A DNA stretch of 55,802 nt from Catenulispora pinisilvae (GTDB taxonomy: Bacteria > Actinomycetota > Actinomycetes > Streptomycetales > Catenulisporaceae), in assembly GCF_015356865.1 (NCBI RefSeq), contig NZ_JAAFZA010000047.1, positions 1 through 55,802 of the forward strand, read 5' to 3'. This document shows positions 33,198-41,965 of this stretch, in pieces. The notes below the pieces were generated by a model. It had not been told where the DNA came from and ran no database searches. It was given only the letters and a program-made list of their open reading frames with translations. Positions within the stretch are counted from its first letter, which is position 1; every line of letters begins with the position of its first letter. The position numbers were made by a program, and so were the translations under genes.

Positions 33198-34526
33198 GTG
33201 TTCCGCATCGCCTTCGTCGGCGCCGGCTCAGTGGTCTTCACCCGGCAGCTGCTGCACGACATCCTTTCCTTCCCCGAGCTGTCCGGCGTGGCCATCGCGC
33301 TGCACGACATCGACCCCGAGCGCCTCCAGGTCGCCGCCGCCCTGGCCGACCGCGCCGCGCAGACCCTCGGCGCCAAGCCGACGGTCACCGCCACCACCGA
33401 CCGCCGTGCCGCCCTGGCCGGCGCCGACGTCGTGGTCAACATGATCGCGGTCGGCGGCCACCCGGCCACCGTCACCGACTTCGAGATCCCGGCCGCCTCC
33501 GGCCTGCGGCAGACGATCGGCGACACCCTCGGCGTGGGCGGCATCTTCCGGGCTCTGCGCACCTTTCCGGTGCTGCGAGCCCTGGCGGCGGACATGGCCG
33601 AGGTCTGCCCGGACGCCTGGCTGCTCAACTACACCAACCCGATGGCCATGAACATCCAGTACCTGAGCCGGATCGCGCCGGGGCTGAAGGTCGCGGGCCT
33701 GTGCCACTCGGTGTACTGGACGGTGCGCGGGCTCTGCGAGATCATCGGCGTCCCGCACGAGGAGGTCGATGTCCTGTCCGCCGGCGTCAACCACCAGGCC
33801 TGGATCCTGCGCTGGCAGCACCAGGGGCGGGACTTGTACCCGGAGCTGGACGCCGCGATCGCGGCCCGGCCGGACCTGGCGCGCCGGGTGCGCGTCGACA
33901 TGTACCGGCGGCTGGGCTACTACCCGACCGAGACCAGCGAGCACTCGTCCGAATACGTGCCCTGGTACCTCGGTCACGACAGCGAGATCGCCCGACTGCG
34001 GATCCCGGTCGGCGACTACGTGGCCATCAGCGCCGAGAACCTGGCCGAGTACGCGGCGCTGCGGGCCGCCGTGGCCGAGGGCGCCGCGCCGGCCGACGGG
34101 TGGGAGAGCGACGCCGCGGAGTACGCCCCGCAGGTCATCCACAGCCTGGTCACCGGCACCCAGCGCACGATCCAGGTGAACACGGCCAACACCGGCCTGA
34201 TCACCAACCTGCCGCCGGGCGCGGCGGTCGAGGTCCCGGCCACCCTGGACCGGCTGGGCGTGCACCCGCACTATGTCGGGGACCTGCCGGTGCAGCTGGC
34301 GGCGCCGAACCGGCACTTCCTGAACGTGGTCGACCTGGTGGTCGCCGCGGCGGTGGAGGGCGACCCGCGGCACATCCGGCACGCGGCGATGGCCGACCCG
34401 GCGACGGCCGCGGCGCTGACGGTCGAGGAGATCTGGACGCTGTGCGACGCGATGGTCGAGGCACACCGCGAGGTGTTGCCGGAGCCGCTGCGGCGCAGTC
34501 CGTTGGCTGCGGGAGGTGCTCGGTGA
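33198..34526 (+). CDS. NAD-dependent glycoside hydrolase family 4 (alpha-galactosidase type)
   Basis: A 442-residue GH4 enzyme. These hydrolases use NAD+ and a divalent metal in an oxidation-elimination mechanism. The Rossmann motif GAGSVVF is at residues 8-14 and HDIDPERL binds the cofactor. Metal and substrate residues are seen in NYTNPMAM, LCHSVYWT (metal Cys) and GVNHQAWIL. The sequence is nearer to the alpha-galactosidase MelA branch, whose members act on unphosphorylated glycosides, than to the 6-phospho-glycosidases; this assignment is by motif only. GTG 33198 follows the SIS gene by 13 bp. It probably cleaves the imported oligosaccharide in the cytoplasm. Confidence 0.88.
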   Translation: MFRIAFVGAGSVVFTRQLLHDILSFPELSGVAIALHDIDPERLQVAAALADRAAQTLGAKPTVTATTDRRAALAGADVVVNMIAVGGHPATVTDFEIPAASGLRQTIGDTLGVGGIFRALRTFPVLRALAADMAEVCPDAWLLNYTNPMAMNIQYLSRIAPGLKVAGLCHSVYWTVRGLCEIIGVPHEEVDVLSAGVNHQAWILRWQHQGRDLYPELDAAIAARPDLARRVRVDMYRRLGYYPTETSEHSSEYVPWYLGHDSEIARLRIPVGDYVAISAENLAEYAALRAAVAEGAAPADGWESDAAEYAPQVIHSLVTGTQRTIQVNTANTGLITNLPPGAAVEVPATLDRLGVHPHYVGDLPVQLAAPNRHFLNVVDLVVAAAVEGDPRHIRHAAMADPATAAALTVEEIWTLCDAMVEAHREVLPEPLRRSPLAAGGAR

Positions 34527-34560
34527 GGGGGACTGATCTCGGGTCCGCGCGAGGACCGCG

Positions 34561-35535
34561 GTGACCACCTTCGACCTCCTCGTCGTCGGCGACGCGAACC
34601 CCGACGTCCTGCTCGCCGGCGCCCCGCCGGTCCCGCCCTACGGCCAGGCCGAGACCCTGGTGACGTCCGGCGCCCTGGCCCTCGGCGGGTCCGCGGCCAT
34701 CGTCGCGCACGGTGCCGCGCGCCTGGGCCTGTCCACCGCGCTGGCCGCCGCCGTGGGCCGCGACGCCGCCGGTGACTTCGTCCTCGACGTGCTGACCTCG
34801 GCCGGCGTCGACATCGCGGCCGTCACCCGCCACCCCGACCTGCCCACCGCCCTGACCGTCTGCCTCGACGGCCCCGACGGCGACCGCGCCATCCTCACCG
34901 CCCCCGGCTGCCTGGCCGCCTTCGACCCGCGGCAGCTGCCTCCGGCCCGGCACATCCACGCCGCGTCCTACTTCCTCCAGCCAGCCCTGGCCGCCCGCCT
35001 GCCGGACCTGTTCCGCACCACCGATGCCACCTGCTCCATGGACACCAACCACGACCCGTCCGGCCACTGGCACCTGACCCCCGGTCTGCTCGAAGCCTGC
35101 GACTACGTCCTCCCCAACGAAGCCGAAGCCCTGGCCCTGACCGGCACCGCGACCGTGGACGAAGCGCTGGCCGGCTTCGTCAAAGCGGGGGTCGTCACAC
35201 CGGTCGTCAAACGCGGTCGCGACGGAGCGACGGCCCGTAAGGGCACCGAGCTCCACAGCGCGCGCCTCACCCCGCTCGACCCGGTCGACACCGTCGGCGC
35301 CGGCGACAGCTTCGACGCCGGATTCCTGGCCGCGGTGCTGAACGGCGACGATCTGGACCGGGCGCTCGCGATCGGCTGCGCGTGCGGGGCGTTGTCCACG
35401 CGGGAGGTCGGCGGGACGGCCGCGCAGCCGTCGTGGGAGCAAGCGGTCGCCTACGCGGCGGACGCGGCGGACTCAGCGAACTCGACAGACGCGGCGAACC
35501 CGGCGGACTCGGCGATCACGCCCGGCGTTCCCTGA
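34561..35535 (+). CDS. PfkB-family carbohydrate kinase
   Basis: A 324-residue ribokinase-fold kinase. It has the N-terminal GDANPDVLL and ALGGSAAIVAHGAARLGL segments, the PNEAEALALTG region, and the catalytic signature DTVGAGDSFDAGF at about residues 243-255 with the base Asp. Members phosphorylate ribose, fructose, tagatose-6-phosphate, 2-keto-3-deoxygluconate and others; the substrate cannot be read off. As last gene of this operon it may act on a tagatose or galactose derivative produced by the SIS or GH4 enzyme. The C-terminus carries an Ala/Asp/Ser repeat tail (AADAADSANSTDAANPADSA). Confidence 0.88.
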   Translation: MTTFDLLVVGDANPDVLLAGAPPVPPYGQAETLVTSGALALGGSAAIVAHGAARLGLSTALAAAVGRDAAGDFVLDVLTSAGVDIAAVTRHPDLPTALTVCLDGPDGDRAILTAPGCLAAFDPRQLPPARHIHAASYFLQPALAARLPDLFRTTDATCSMDTNHDPSGHWHLTPGLLEACDYVLPNEAEALALTGTATVDEALAGFVKAGVVTPVVKRGRDGATARKGTELHSARLTPLDPVDTVGAGDSFDAGFLAAVLNGDDLDRALAIGCACGALSTREVGGTAAQPSWEQAVAYAADAADSANSTDAANPADSAITPGVP

Positions 35536-35693
35536 GTTCGCCGCAAATGTCTTGCTTCCAGTAGTGCCGCGCGACTTGATGAACCATTTCCTGCATAGCG
35601 TGTCGGTTCTCGCCTAGCGCACCGTAATCCCGTGTACATGGAGGAACAGAACCAGACCAACAGCGCCGTCGGAGCTCAAAGTCGCGTCGGAGC

Positions 35694-36623
35694 TCAAAGC
35701 CCCATCGGGTCCCGGAGCGTCTGCGCCGCGACCCGATGGAACGCGTCCGCCAGCACCGAGTCATCGTCGGCGTGCGTCACGGCCACCACCCGGCACGGCT
35801 CGATGCCGGTGACCGGAACCGTCACCACCTCGCTCCGTAAAGCGATGCGTCGATCCCCGGCCGGCAGAATCGCGACGGCGTCCCCGCTCGCGACCAGTTC
35901 GAGCTTGTCCTCGTAACCGTCCTCGGCGCTCGGCGGCACGATCGGCCCGGCCGCGCTCCGACTCACACCCCAGATCGTCGGCGTGTGTTCGCACGCGACC
36001 AGGTCTTCGTCGACGAGATCGGCGACGGCGATCGTGTCCTTGCCGGCCAGCCGATGCCCCGCCGGCAGCACCGCCACCCGCGGCTCGTCGTAGAGCACTG
36101 TCACGCGCAGCCGGTCAGCAGTCATCGGCCCTGGTGTTGGCCCTGGCATCGGTGCTGGCGCGGGTGTCGGCGCCGCTGCTGGCATCGGCAATGGCAAGCG
36201 GGTCACCAGCGCGTCCACCCGGCGCTCGGACAGCGCGTCCAGCTCGCGCCAGTCCAGATGCCGGGTGCGGATCAGGGCGCCGGGATGCAGCCGACGCAGC
36301 TCCCGGACCGCCGGGGTGATCACGAGGTCGCCCAGGTGCCCGATCACGATCGTGCCGGCGGGTGCGGTTCGAGCCGCAGACAGGCCGCGTTCCGCTGTGC
36401 GCAGCAGGGTTTGCGCGTAGGGCAGGAACTCCTGACCGGCCCGCGTCAGGCTGACACCCTGTGGCGTGCGGTCGAACAGGCGCGCGCCGACCTGGTGCTC
36501 CAGCCGCTGCATCTGCCGGCTCAGCGCGGGCTGGGCGACGTGCAGCGCGCCGGCCGCCTTGCCGAGCCCGCCGTGCTCGGCCACGACGGTGAAGTACCGC
36601 ACCAGCCGCAGGTCCAGATCCAC
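35694..36623 (-). CDS. LysR-family transcriptional regulator
   Basis: A 309-residue regulator. The winged helix at residues 1-60 is classic (LRLVRYFTVVAEHGGLGKAA, then ALHVAQPALSRQMQRLE), followed by the linker helix and a substrate-binding domain (GTIVIGHLGDLVITPAVREL). An insertion of Pro/Ala/Met repeats (LPMPAAAPTPAPAPMPGPT) of about 25 residues interrupts the effector domain near residues 145-167. The start is a GTG at 36623. It is divergent from the SDR at 36716 and the palindrome at 36640-36662 lies between, so the SDR is its likely target. The preceding 158 bp (35536-35693) hold no recognised gene. Confidence 0.9.
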   Translation of the reverse strand: MDLDLRLVRYFTVVAEHGGLGKAAGALHVAQPALSRQMQRLEHQVGARLFDRTPQGVSLTRAGQEFLPYAQTLLRTAERGLSAARTAPAGTIVIGHLGDLVITPAVRELRRLHPGALIRTRHLDWRELDALSERRVDALVTRLPLPMPAAAPTPAPAPMPGPTPGPMTADRLRVTVLYDEPRVAVLPAGHRLAGKDTIAVADLVDEDLVACEHTPTIWGVSRSAAGPIVPPSAEDGYEDKLELVASGDAVAILPAGDRRIALRSEVVTVPVTGIEPCRVVAVTHADDDSVLADAFHRVAAQTLRDPMGL

Positions 36624-36639
36624 CCGACCAGCGTACGTC

Positions 36640-36662
36640 GGTCATGCCGGGGCCGCATGACC
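36640..36662. promoter_or_regulatory. LysR-type operator between divergent LysR and SDR genes
   Basis: GGTCATGC (36640-36647) and GCATGACC (36655-36662) are perfect 8-bp arms with a 7-bp spacer. This contains the T-N11-A dyad typical of LysR recognition sites. It lies 16 bp upstream of the LysR start and 53 bp upstream of the SDR start. Confidence 0.8.
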
Positions 36663-36715
36663 CCATCCTGAACAGGTCTTGGACGGTCCCCGGGGGCGTG
36701 CCGTTGACTCGAATC

Positions 36716-37459
36716 ATGAACGAATACGCAGACAAGAACGTGGTCATCACCGGCGGCAGCAGCGGCTTCGGCCTGGCCACCGCGCAGCTGTTGGCGGCCG
36801 GGGGAGCGCGGGTGATGATCACCGGGCGGCGGCCCGAAGCACTCGCCGCCGCCCGGGAACAGCTCGGGGACAACGCGGTGACGGTGGCCGGGGACGTCGC
36901 CGACGGGAACGATCTCGACGTGCTCGCCGACCGGGCGAAGGCGGAGTTCGGGACGCTGGACGCGGTGTTCGTGAACGCCGGCATCACCCGGTTCGTGCCG
37001 TTCGAGGCGGCGACCGAGGCCGTGCATGACGAGTTGTTCGCGACGAACGTCAAGGGCGCGTACTTCACCGTGCAGAAGCTCGCGCCGCTGCTGCGCCCGG
37101 GCGGCGGCGTGGTGCTGACCACCTCGGTCGCGAACGTCAAGGGGCTGGAGATGATCAGCATCTATTCCGCCACCAAGGCCGCGGTGCGTTCCCTGACCCG
37201 CAGCATGGCCCGTGAGCTGCTGCCGCGGGGGATCCGGGTCAACGCCATCAGTCCCGGGCCGATCGCCACCGGCATCCTGGGCAAGGTGCTGCCGGAGGCG
37301 GCTCGGGCGGAGGTGGAGGAGCAGATGCGGGTGAACAACCCGATGCTGCGCTTCGGTGAGCCCATGGAGATCGCCAAGGCCTTCGCTTTCCTGGCCTTCG
37401 ACGCCACGTACACGACCGGTGCTGAGCTCGTGGTGGATGGCGGCGCTTCGCAGCTGTGA
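36716..37459 (+). CDS. Short-chain dehydrogenase/reductase
   Basis: A complete 247-residue classical SDR. It has the cofactor motif TGGSSGFG at residues 13-20, NAG in VFVNAGITRF, the catalytic Ser in TTSVANVKG, Y-x3-K in YSATKAAVRS, and the C-terminal ELVVDGGASQL. Arg residues after the second strand (TGRRPEAL) favour NADP(H). Family members oxidise or reduce alcohols and ketones of many kinds; the substrate is unknown. Divergent from the LysR gene, which probably controls it. It is intact, in contrast to the truncated SDR at 22964. Confidence 0.92.
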   Translation: MNEYADKNVVITGGSSGFGLATAQLLAAGGARVMITGRRPEALAAAREQLGDNAVTVAGDVADGNDLDVLADRAKAEFGTLDAVFVNAGITRFVPFEAATEAVHDELFATNVKGAYFTVQKLAPLLRPGGGVVLTTSVANVKGLEMISIYSATKAAVRSLTRSMARELLPRGIRVNAISPGPIATGILGKVLPEAARAEVEEQMRVNNPMLRFGEPMEIAKAFAFLAFDATYTTGAELVVDGGASQL

Positions 37460-37527
37460 GCACTTGCCGGCGGTGGGGCGGTCGCTGTCGCAGGCACCGC
37501 CGCCGCAGGCGCTCTCGTCGTCGCTGG

Positions 37528-38571
37528 TCAGTCGGCGAGGGTGGTGAGTGTGGCGAGCCAGTCTATGATCAGCTTGTTGACTTCGTCGGGCCGCTCCTGC
37601 TGGAGCCAATGGCCGACGCCGTCCAGGATGTGCGTCGCGCGCAGGGCGGGGAGCGTCGTGGGGAACGCCTCGATCGCCCCGGCCAGCCAGGTCATCGAGG
37701 CGTCCCTCGCGCCACCGATGAACAGCGACGGCTGCGGGATCGGCGCGCCGTCCACGGGGGCCAGGTCCTCCCAGTCGCGGTCCATCGCGCGGTAGCGGTT
37801 GAGCGCGCCGGTCGTGCCGGTGCGCTCGAACTCCGCGGCGTAGACGTCGAGGTCGGCTTCGGTCAGCCAAGACGGGATGCGGTCGGCGGGGAACCGGTCG
37901 CGGAGTCGGCCGCCGTCTCGGGGCACGAAGTACGGGGACGGCGCGTCGGGAGCGGGCATGGTGTCAGCGGACAGGGCGGCGTAGAAGCCGGCAAGCCAGC
38001 CACGGACGTCGGGTTCGATCTCCCCCTCGGCGCGGCCCGGCTCCTGGAAGTAGCTGACGTAGAACTCTTCATCACCGCCCATCTGCGCGAAGATCTCGCT
38101 CGGCCGCGGACCGCCGCGCGGGGCATAGGGGACGCTCAGCAACCCCACCGCACGGAACACGTCAGGCCGCAGCAGCGCGGTGTTCGCCGCGATGGTCGCA
38201 CCCCAGTCGTGCCCGACCACGACCGCGCGGCGCTCGCCGAGCGCCGCCACCACCGCGGCGTTGTCCTCGACCAACTCGACCATGCGGTACGCCGCCGGGT
38301 CCGCAGGCTTCGACGACCGGCCGTAGCCGATGACGTCGAGCGCCACGGCCCGGTACCCGGCCTCGGCCAGCGCCGGCAACTGGCGTCGCCAGGAGTACCA
38401 GCCTTCTGGGAAGCCGTGGATCAGCAGGACGAGCGGCCCGGTGCCTTGCTCGACCAGGTGGATGCGCCGGCCCGCAGGTGTGGTGATGGTCCGGTGGCGC
38501 TGGGCTGGCTGGTCGGGGTGGTCGGGCTGGCCGTGTTCGTCGTGCTCGTCGTGGCGCGAGCTGGTCATCAT
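37528..38571 (-). CDS. Alpha/beta hydrolase, epoxide hydrolase type
   Basis: A 347-residue alpha/beta hydrolase. The oxyanion motif is LIHGFPEGWYSW and the nucleophile elbow is VVGHDWGAT with Asp in place of Ser, which marks epoxide hydrolases and haloalkane dehalogenases. HGFPE and a late GHWLQQERPDEVN with the catalytic His support soluble epoxide hydrolase. The N-terminus is a His/Asp-rich tail (SRHDEHDEHGQPDHPDQP). Two adjacent ATGs compete; AGGAGG is 4 bases before the one at 38571 and 7 before the one at 38568, which favours 38568 slightly. It is divergent from the hypothetical gene at 38719. Confidence 0.9.
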   Translation of the reverse strand: MMTSSRHDEHDEHGQPDHPDQPAQRHRTITTPAGRRIHLVEQGTGPLVLLIHGFPEGWYSWRRQLPALAEAGYRAVALDVIGYGRSSKPADPAAYRMVELVEDNAAVVAALGERRAVVVGHDWGATIAANTALLRPDVFRAVGLLSVPYAPRGGPRPSEIFAQMGGDEEFYVSYFQEPGRAEGEIEPDVRGWLAGFYAALSADTMPAPDAPSPYFVPRDGGRLRDRFPADRIPSWLTEADLDVYAAEFERTGTTGALNRYRAMDRDWEDLAPVDGAPIPQPSLFIGGARDASMTWLAGAIEAFPTTLPALRATHILDGVGHWLQQERPDEVNKLIIDWLATLTTLAD

Positions 38572-38718
38572 GCTGCCTCCTGAACGACTCGGAACGCCGT
38601 GCTCCCCGTACCATGGCGATCATGCGCGCCCCGCCCGCGCCCCGCCAAACACCCTTGCCGTTCCGGCAAAGCCTCAGCTCCACCCCAGCCCCAGCCGACA
38701 CCGCGCGATCGGAGCCCC

Positions 38719-39225
38719 ATGACCGACCCGGAATTCACCGAGGCACTGGAGACGATCCTGCACGACCTGCGTGCCCAGCACGCGGTGCTGCCGAAGGTAC
38801 GCGTGGACGCCGCGGATGAGACCATGCTCTACGCACCAGACGGCTCCGGCCAGGGCCTCATCTGGCTCGGCGGCCCCGGCCCGGACCCCCTGGCCAACCT
38901 CGCGGACCAGGTGCAGGAATGGGCGGTCGAAGCACTCTGGACGGCAGGCGAGCCGGCCGTCTGGCCCCACTGCCCGATCCACCCGAACACGCACCCGCTG
39001 ACGGCTACGGTCGAGGCCGGCACCGCGGTATGGGCTTGCCGGACGAGCGGGGCGACGGTCGCGGCGATCGGGGAGTTGGGGAGCACGGAGCTGGCGCGCG
39101 GAGAGCTGCCGAACGGAGAGCTGCCGAGCGGAGAGCTGCCGAGCGGCATGCCGTCGATGCCGCCCCATCCCCGCCCTGCCCCGCGCCCGAAAACCACTCG
39201 CCGCCGCCACCGCCCGCGCGGATAA
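38719..39225 (+). CDS. Conserved-looking hypothetical protein with C-terminal repeat tail
   Basis: A 168-residue protein I cannot assign to a named family. Residues 1-120 look like a real globular domain, with a WPHCPIHPNTHPLT segment and TAVWACRTSGATVAAIGELG. The Cys-x-x-His and later Cys may bind metal. The rest is a repeat-built tail (GELPNGELPSGELPSG) followed by a Pro/Arg-rich end, encoded by a 15-bp tandem repeat. GGAG is 4 bases before the ATG. No neighbours point to a function. Confidence 0.65.
   Translation: MTDPEFTEALETILHDLRAQHAVLPKVRVDAADETMLYAPDGSGQGLIWLGGPGPDPLANLADQVQEWAVEALWTAGEPAVWPHCPIHPNTHPLTATVEAGTAVWACRTSGATVAAIGELGSTELARGELPNGELPSGELPSGMPSMPPHPRPAPRPKTTRRRHRPRG
39100..39144 (+). 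repeat. Three in-frame 15-bp tandem units
   Basis: GGAGAGCTGCCGAAC, GGAGAGCTGCCGAGC and GGAGAGCTGCCGAGC encode the G-E-L-P-x repeat near the end of the hypothetical protein at 38719. Confidence 0.85.
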
Positions 39226-39279
39226 TCGCCGGCCTGGCGCCGGTGATCCTCCACCGCCCCTGATCGCGGGCCACGGTGC

Positions 39280-40266
39280 CTAGAAGTGCTCGGGGAACTC
39301 CCGCGCCAGCGCCTCGCGGATGCGGGCGCGGACTGAGAGCGCCGGGTCTGGGCGCTCGAAGGTCTGGCCGGTCACCCGCTCAAAGAGCGCGATGTACTTG
39401 TCGCTGAACTCGATGACGGTGTCGTCCGGGATCGTCGGTATCGGCTCGGTGTAGGGGTCGCATTGGCTGGTGATCCAGAGCCGAAGGAACTCCTTGTCCA
39501 GGCTGTCCGGCTCCTCGCCGGCCGCGAACCGCTCCTCGTAGGAGTCCGCGATCCAGTAGCGGCTGGAGTCGGGGGTGTGGATCTCGTCGGCGATGACCAC
39601 GGTCCCGTTCTCGTCGAGACCGAACTCGTACTTGGTGTCCACCAGGATCAGGCCCTTCTCCGCCGCGACCTGCTGGCCGCGGGCGAACAGCGCCAGGCTC
39701 TTGCGCGCCATCTCGTGCCACTGCTCGGTCGTGACGAGCTGGGTGCTGAGGATCTCGGCCTCGGTGGTCGGCGCGTCGTGACCGCCCTCTGCCGGCTTCG
39801 TCGTCGGTGTGATGATCGGCTCGGGGAGGGATTGGTTCTTCTTCATCCCCTCGGGGAAGCGGTGACCATAGAGCACTCGCTCGCCGCGGGCGTACATCGG
39901 CCACGGGCTGGTGTTGGTGGACCCGGTGAGGTAGGCGCGGACGACCATCTCCAGAGGCAACATGTCGAGGTCCTTCACCAGGACCACGTTGGGGTCGGGG
40001 TAGGACAGCACGTGGTTGGGGCACACGTCCGCGGTGACGTCGAACCAGTACCGCGCGGTCTGGGTGAGCACCTGGCCCTTGTGCGGGATATCGGCCAGAA
40101 CGCGGTCGAACGCGGACTGCCGGTCGGTCGAGATCAGCAGCCGGCGTCGACCGGGCAACTGGTAGGCATCGCGTACCTTGTTGCGATAGAACCCGGGCAC
40201 GCCATCGAACTCGGCATCGGTCAAGCAGTGAGCGATCATACGGGCGTGGTCGGTGGAGTCTGCCAT
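39280..40266 (-). CDS. purC: Phosphoribosylaminoimidazole-succinocarboxamide synthase
   Basis: Joins CAIR and L-aspartate with ATP to make SAICAR in purine synthesis. Both family signatures are present: LPLEMVVRAYLTGS and LVDTKYEFG. The ATP-binding N-terminus (YRNKVRDAYQLPGRRRLLISTDRQSAFDRVL) is complete. At 328 residues it belongs to the long form of the enzyme. No other purine gene is in the window, so it is expressed separately here. It starts with ATG at 40266; a TGTCGGTC repeat lies just upstream (about 40289-40310). It is convergent with the hypothetical gene before it. Confidence 0.95.
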   Translation of the reverse strand: MADSTDHARMIAHCLTDAEFDGVPGFYRNKVRDAYQLPGRRRLLISTDRQSAFDRVLADIPHKGQVLTQTARYWFDVTADVCPNHVLSYPDPNVVLVKDLDMLPLEMVVRAYLTGSTNTSPWPMYARGERVLYGHRFPEGMKKNQSLPEPIITPTTKPAEGGHDAPTTEAEILSTQLVTTEQWHEMARKSLALFARGQQVAAEKGLILVDTKYEFGLDENGTVVIADEIHTPDSSRYWIADSYEERFAAGEEPDSLDKEFLRLWITSQCDPYTEPIPTIPDDTVIEFSDKYIALFERVTGQTFERPDPALSVRARIREALAREFPEHF

Positions 40267-40407
40267 CGGGCTGCCTTCGGGTAAGCGGTCTGTCGGTCTG
40301 TCGGTCCGTCGATCATGCTACTGACGCTTTCGGGTTGAAGTCGGGCTGGGAGTGCTGATGTCATAACGGAGTTGCCTGCACGCGCAAGATCGCGTTGGGT
40401 GTCCTGC

Positions 40408-40950
40408 GTGACCGAACTTCGCACCGAACGCCTCCTGCTGCGCCGCTGGCAGCAATCAGATCTCGAACCCTGGGCGGCGATGAACGCCGACCCGCTGGTC
40501 CGGGAGCACCTGGGCGAGGTGATGACACGGGAGCAGAGCGATGAGTCGGTCGCGCGCTTCCAGGAGGAGTTCGACGCGCGCGGCTACGGCTGGTTCGCGG
40601 TCGAGGTGGGCCAGACCGGCGAGTTCATCGGCTTCGCCGGTCTGGACGAGGTGGACGAGGAGATGCCGTTCGACGGTGTCGAGATCGGCTGGCGGCTGGC
40701 CCGGGCGGCCTGGGGCCACGGCTACGCCACCGAGGCCGCCCGGGCCGTCCTGGCGTTCGGCTTCGACGCCTTGGACTTGCCGGAGATCCTGGCGCTGACG
40801 ACCGTCGGCAACGTTCGCTCCCAAGCGGTGATGCGGCGCCTCGGCATGACCCACGATCCGCGCGACGACTTCGACGACCCGACGGTGCCCGAGGGTCCGC
40901 TGCGCGCGGGTGTGGTCTACCGCATCAGAAAGCCTGCGGCGGCGGAGTAG
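40408..40950 (+). CDS. GNAT-family acetyltransferase (RimJ/RimL type)
   Basis: A 180-residue GNAT protein of the Acetyltransf_3 kind. It starts TELRTERLLLRRWQQSDLEPWAAMN, as RimJ/RimL-like enzymes do. The acetyl-CoA motif is WRLARAAWGHGYATEAARAVLAFGFD and the later NVRSQAVMRRLGM segment is motif B. Members acetylate ribosomal proteins, small amines or antibiotics; no substrate is evident. I start at GTG 40408 by alignment with the usual N-terminus; GTG 40399 is possible. No clear ribosome site. It is convergent with the CE7 esterase gene. Confidence 0.88.
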   Translation: MTELRTERLLLRRWQQSDLEPWAAMNADPLVREHLGEVMTREQSDESVARFQEEFDARGYGWFAVEVGQTGEFIGFAGLDEVDEEMPFDGVEIGWRLARAAWGHGYATEAARAVLAFGFDALDLPEILALTTVGNVRSQAVMRRLGMTHDPRDDFDDPTVPEGPLRAGVVYRIRKPAAAE

Positions 40951-40984
40951 AGGCAAGCCCCGCCGCTCAGACAATTTCCGCCCC

Positions 40985-41947
40985 TCAGACAAGCCCCGCC
41001 GCGAACGCGAGCGCCCGCGAAACCTGATGCGCCCCGCCGCCCTCGTGCCCGTTGTACGGATACACCTCGATCTCCTTCGGCCCGGCGTAGTGGTTGAACG
41101 AGGCGAAGACCGTTGAGGGCGGGCACACGTCGTCCATCAGCGCCACCGAGTACAGGGCCGGGGCGGTGGCGCGCGCCGCGAAGTTGACGCCGTCGACGTG
41201 GGCGATGGTGTCGAAGATCTGCTCCACCTTGTCGCGGTGGACCTTGCAGAACTCTGCGATCTCCTTGTACGGGTACCCGTCGGTGCTCTCCGTCGCGTGC
41301 CGGATGTGCTGCATGAACGGCACGTCGGTGAGGACGCCCGTCAGGTCGCCGACCAGTCCGGCGGCGGCCAGCGCGGTGCCGCCGCCCTGGCTGCCGCCGG
41401 CGACCAGGACGCGGGTCGGGTCCACGGCCGGGTGTGTTCGGGCCGCCTCGATCGCGCGGACGGCGTCGGTGTACAGGCGCCGGTAGTAGTACGTGTCGGG
41501 GTCCAGGACGCCGCGGGTGGTGAAGCCGGGGAACGAGGGGCCGGTCGGGCCGTCGTCCGGGGTGTCGCCGGTCTGCCAGGCGCCGCCCTGGCCGCGGGTG
41601 TCCATGATCAGGTGCGCGTAGCCGGCGCTGGACCACAGCAGGCGTTCGTGGGGGAGGCCTCGGCCGCCGCCGTAGCCGACGTACTCGACGATGGCCGGCA
41701 GGGGTCCGGTGGCGGTGGCGGGGCGGAGCAGCCAGCCCTTGACCGGCTGTCCGGCGAAGCCGCTGAAGGTGACGTCTTCGACCGCGATCGTGCTCAGGCC
41801 GGTGTCGACGGATTCGAAGCGGGCGTCGAGGGGGAATTCGCGGGCGGCGGCAAGGGTCGCGGTCCAGAACGCGTCGAAATCGGCGGGATCGGTGCGGTCC
41901 GGACGGTAGTCGCGGAGCTCTGTCAGGGGCATGTCGACGAAGGCCAT
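40985..41947 (-). CDS. CE7-family acetyl esterase (acetylxylan esterase/cephalosporin-C deacetylase)
   Basis: A 320-residue cytosolic alpha/beta hydrolase that removes acetyl groups from acetylated xylo-oligosaccharides and related sugars. CE7 motifs in order: MDTRGQGG, the nucleophile elbow GGSQGGG, the acid in LMDDVCPP and the catalytic His in YNGHEGGG. Length and motifs match the family and there is no signal peptide, so it works on imported oligosaccharides. Its start is divergent from the alpha-xylosidase, and a CGAA-N4-TTCG site lies 18 bp upstream of the ATG. Together they suggest use of acetylated, xylose-containing side chains. Confidence 0.92.
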   Translation of the reverse strand: MAFVDMPLTELRDYRPDRTDPADFDAFWTATLAAAREFPLDARFESVDTGLSTIAVEDVTFSGFAGQPVKGWLLRPATATGPLPAIVEYVGYGGGRGLPHERLLWSSAGYAHLIMDTRGQGGAWQTGDTPDDGPTGPSFPGFTTRGVLDPDTYYYRRLYTDAVRAIEAARTHPAVDPTRVLVAGGSQGGGTALAAAGLVGDLTGVLTDVPFMQHIRHATESTDGYPYKEIAEFCKVHRDKVEQIFDTIAHVDGVNFAARATAPALYSVALMDDVCPPSTVFASFNHYAGPKEIEVYPYNGHEGGGAHQVSRALAFAAGLV

Positions 41948-41965
41948 GATCGAGAACCGTAGTGT

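Noticed and set aside
35516..35593. A short minus-strand protein end (MQEMVHQVARHYWKQDICGE) between PfkB and LysR genes
   Set aside because: The sequence looks protein-like and is less GC-rich, but it is only 26 codons, overlaps the PfkB 3' end, and matches nothing I know.
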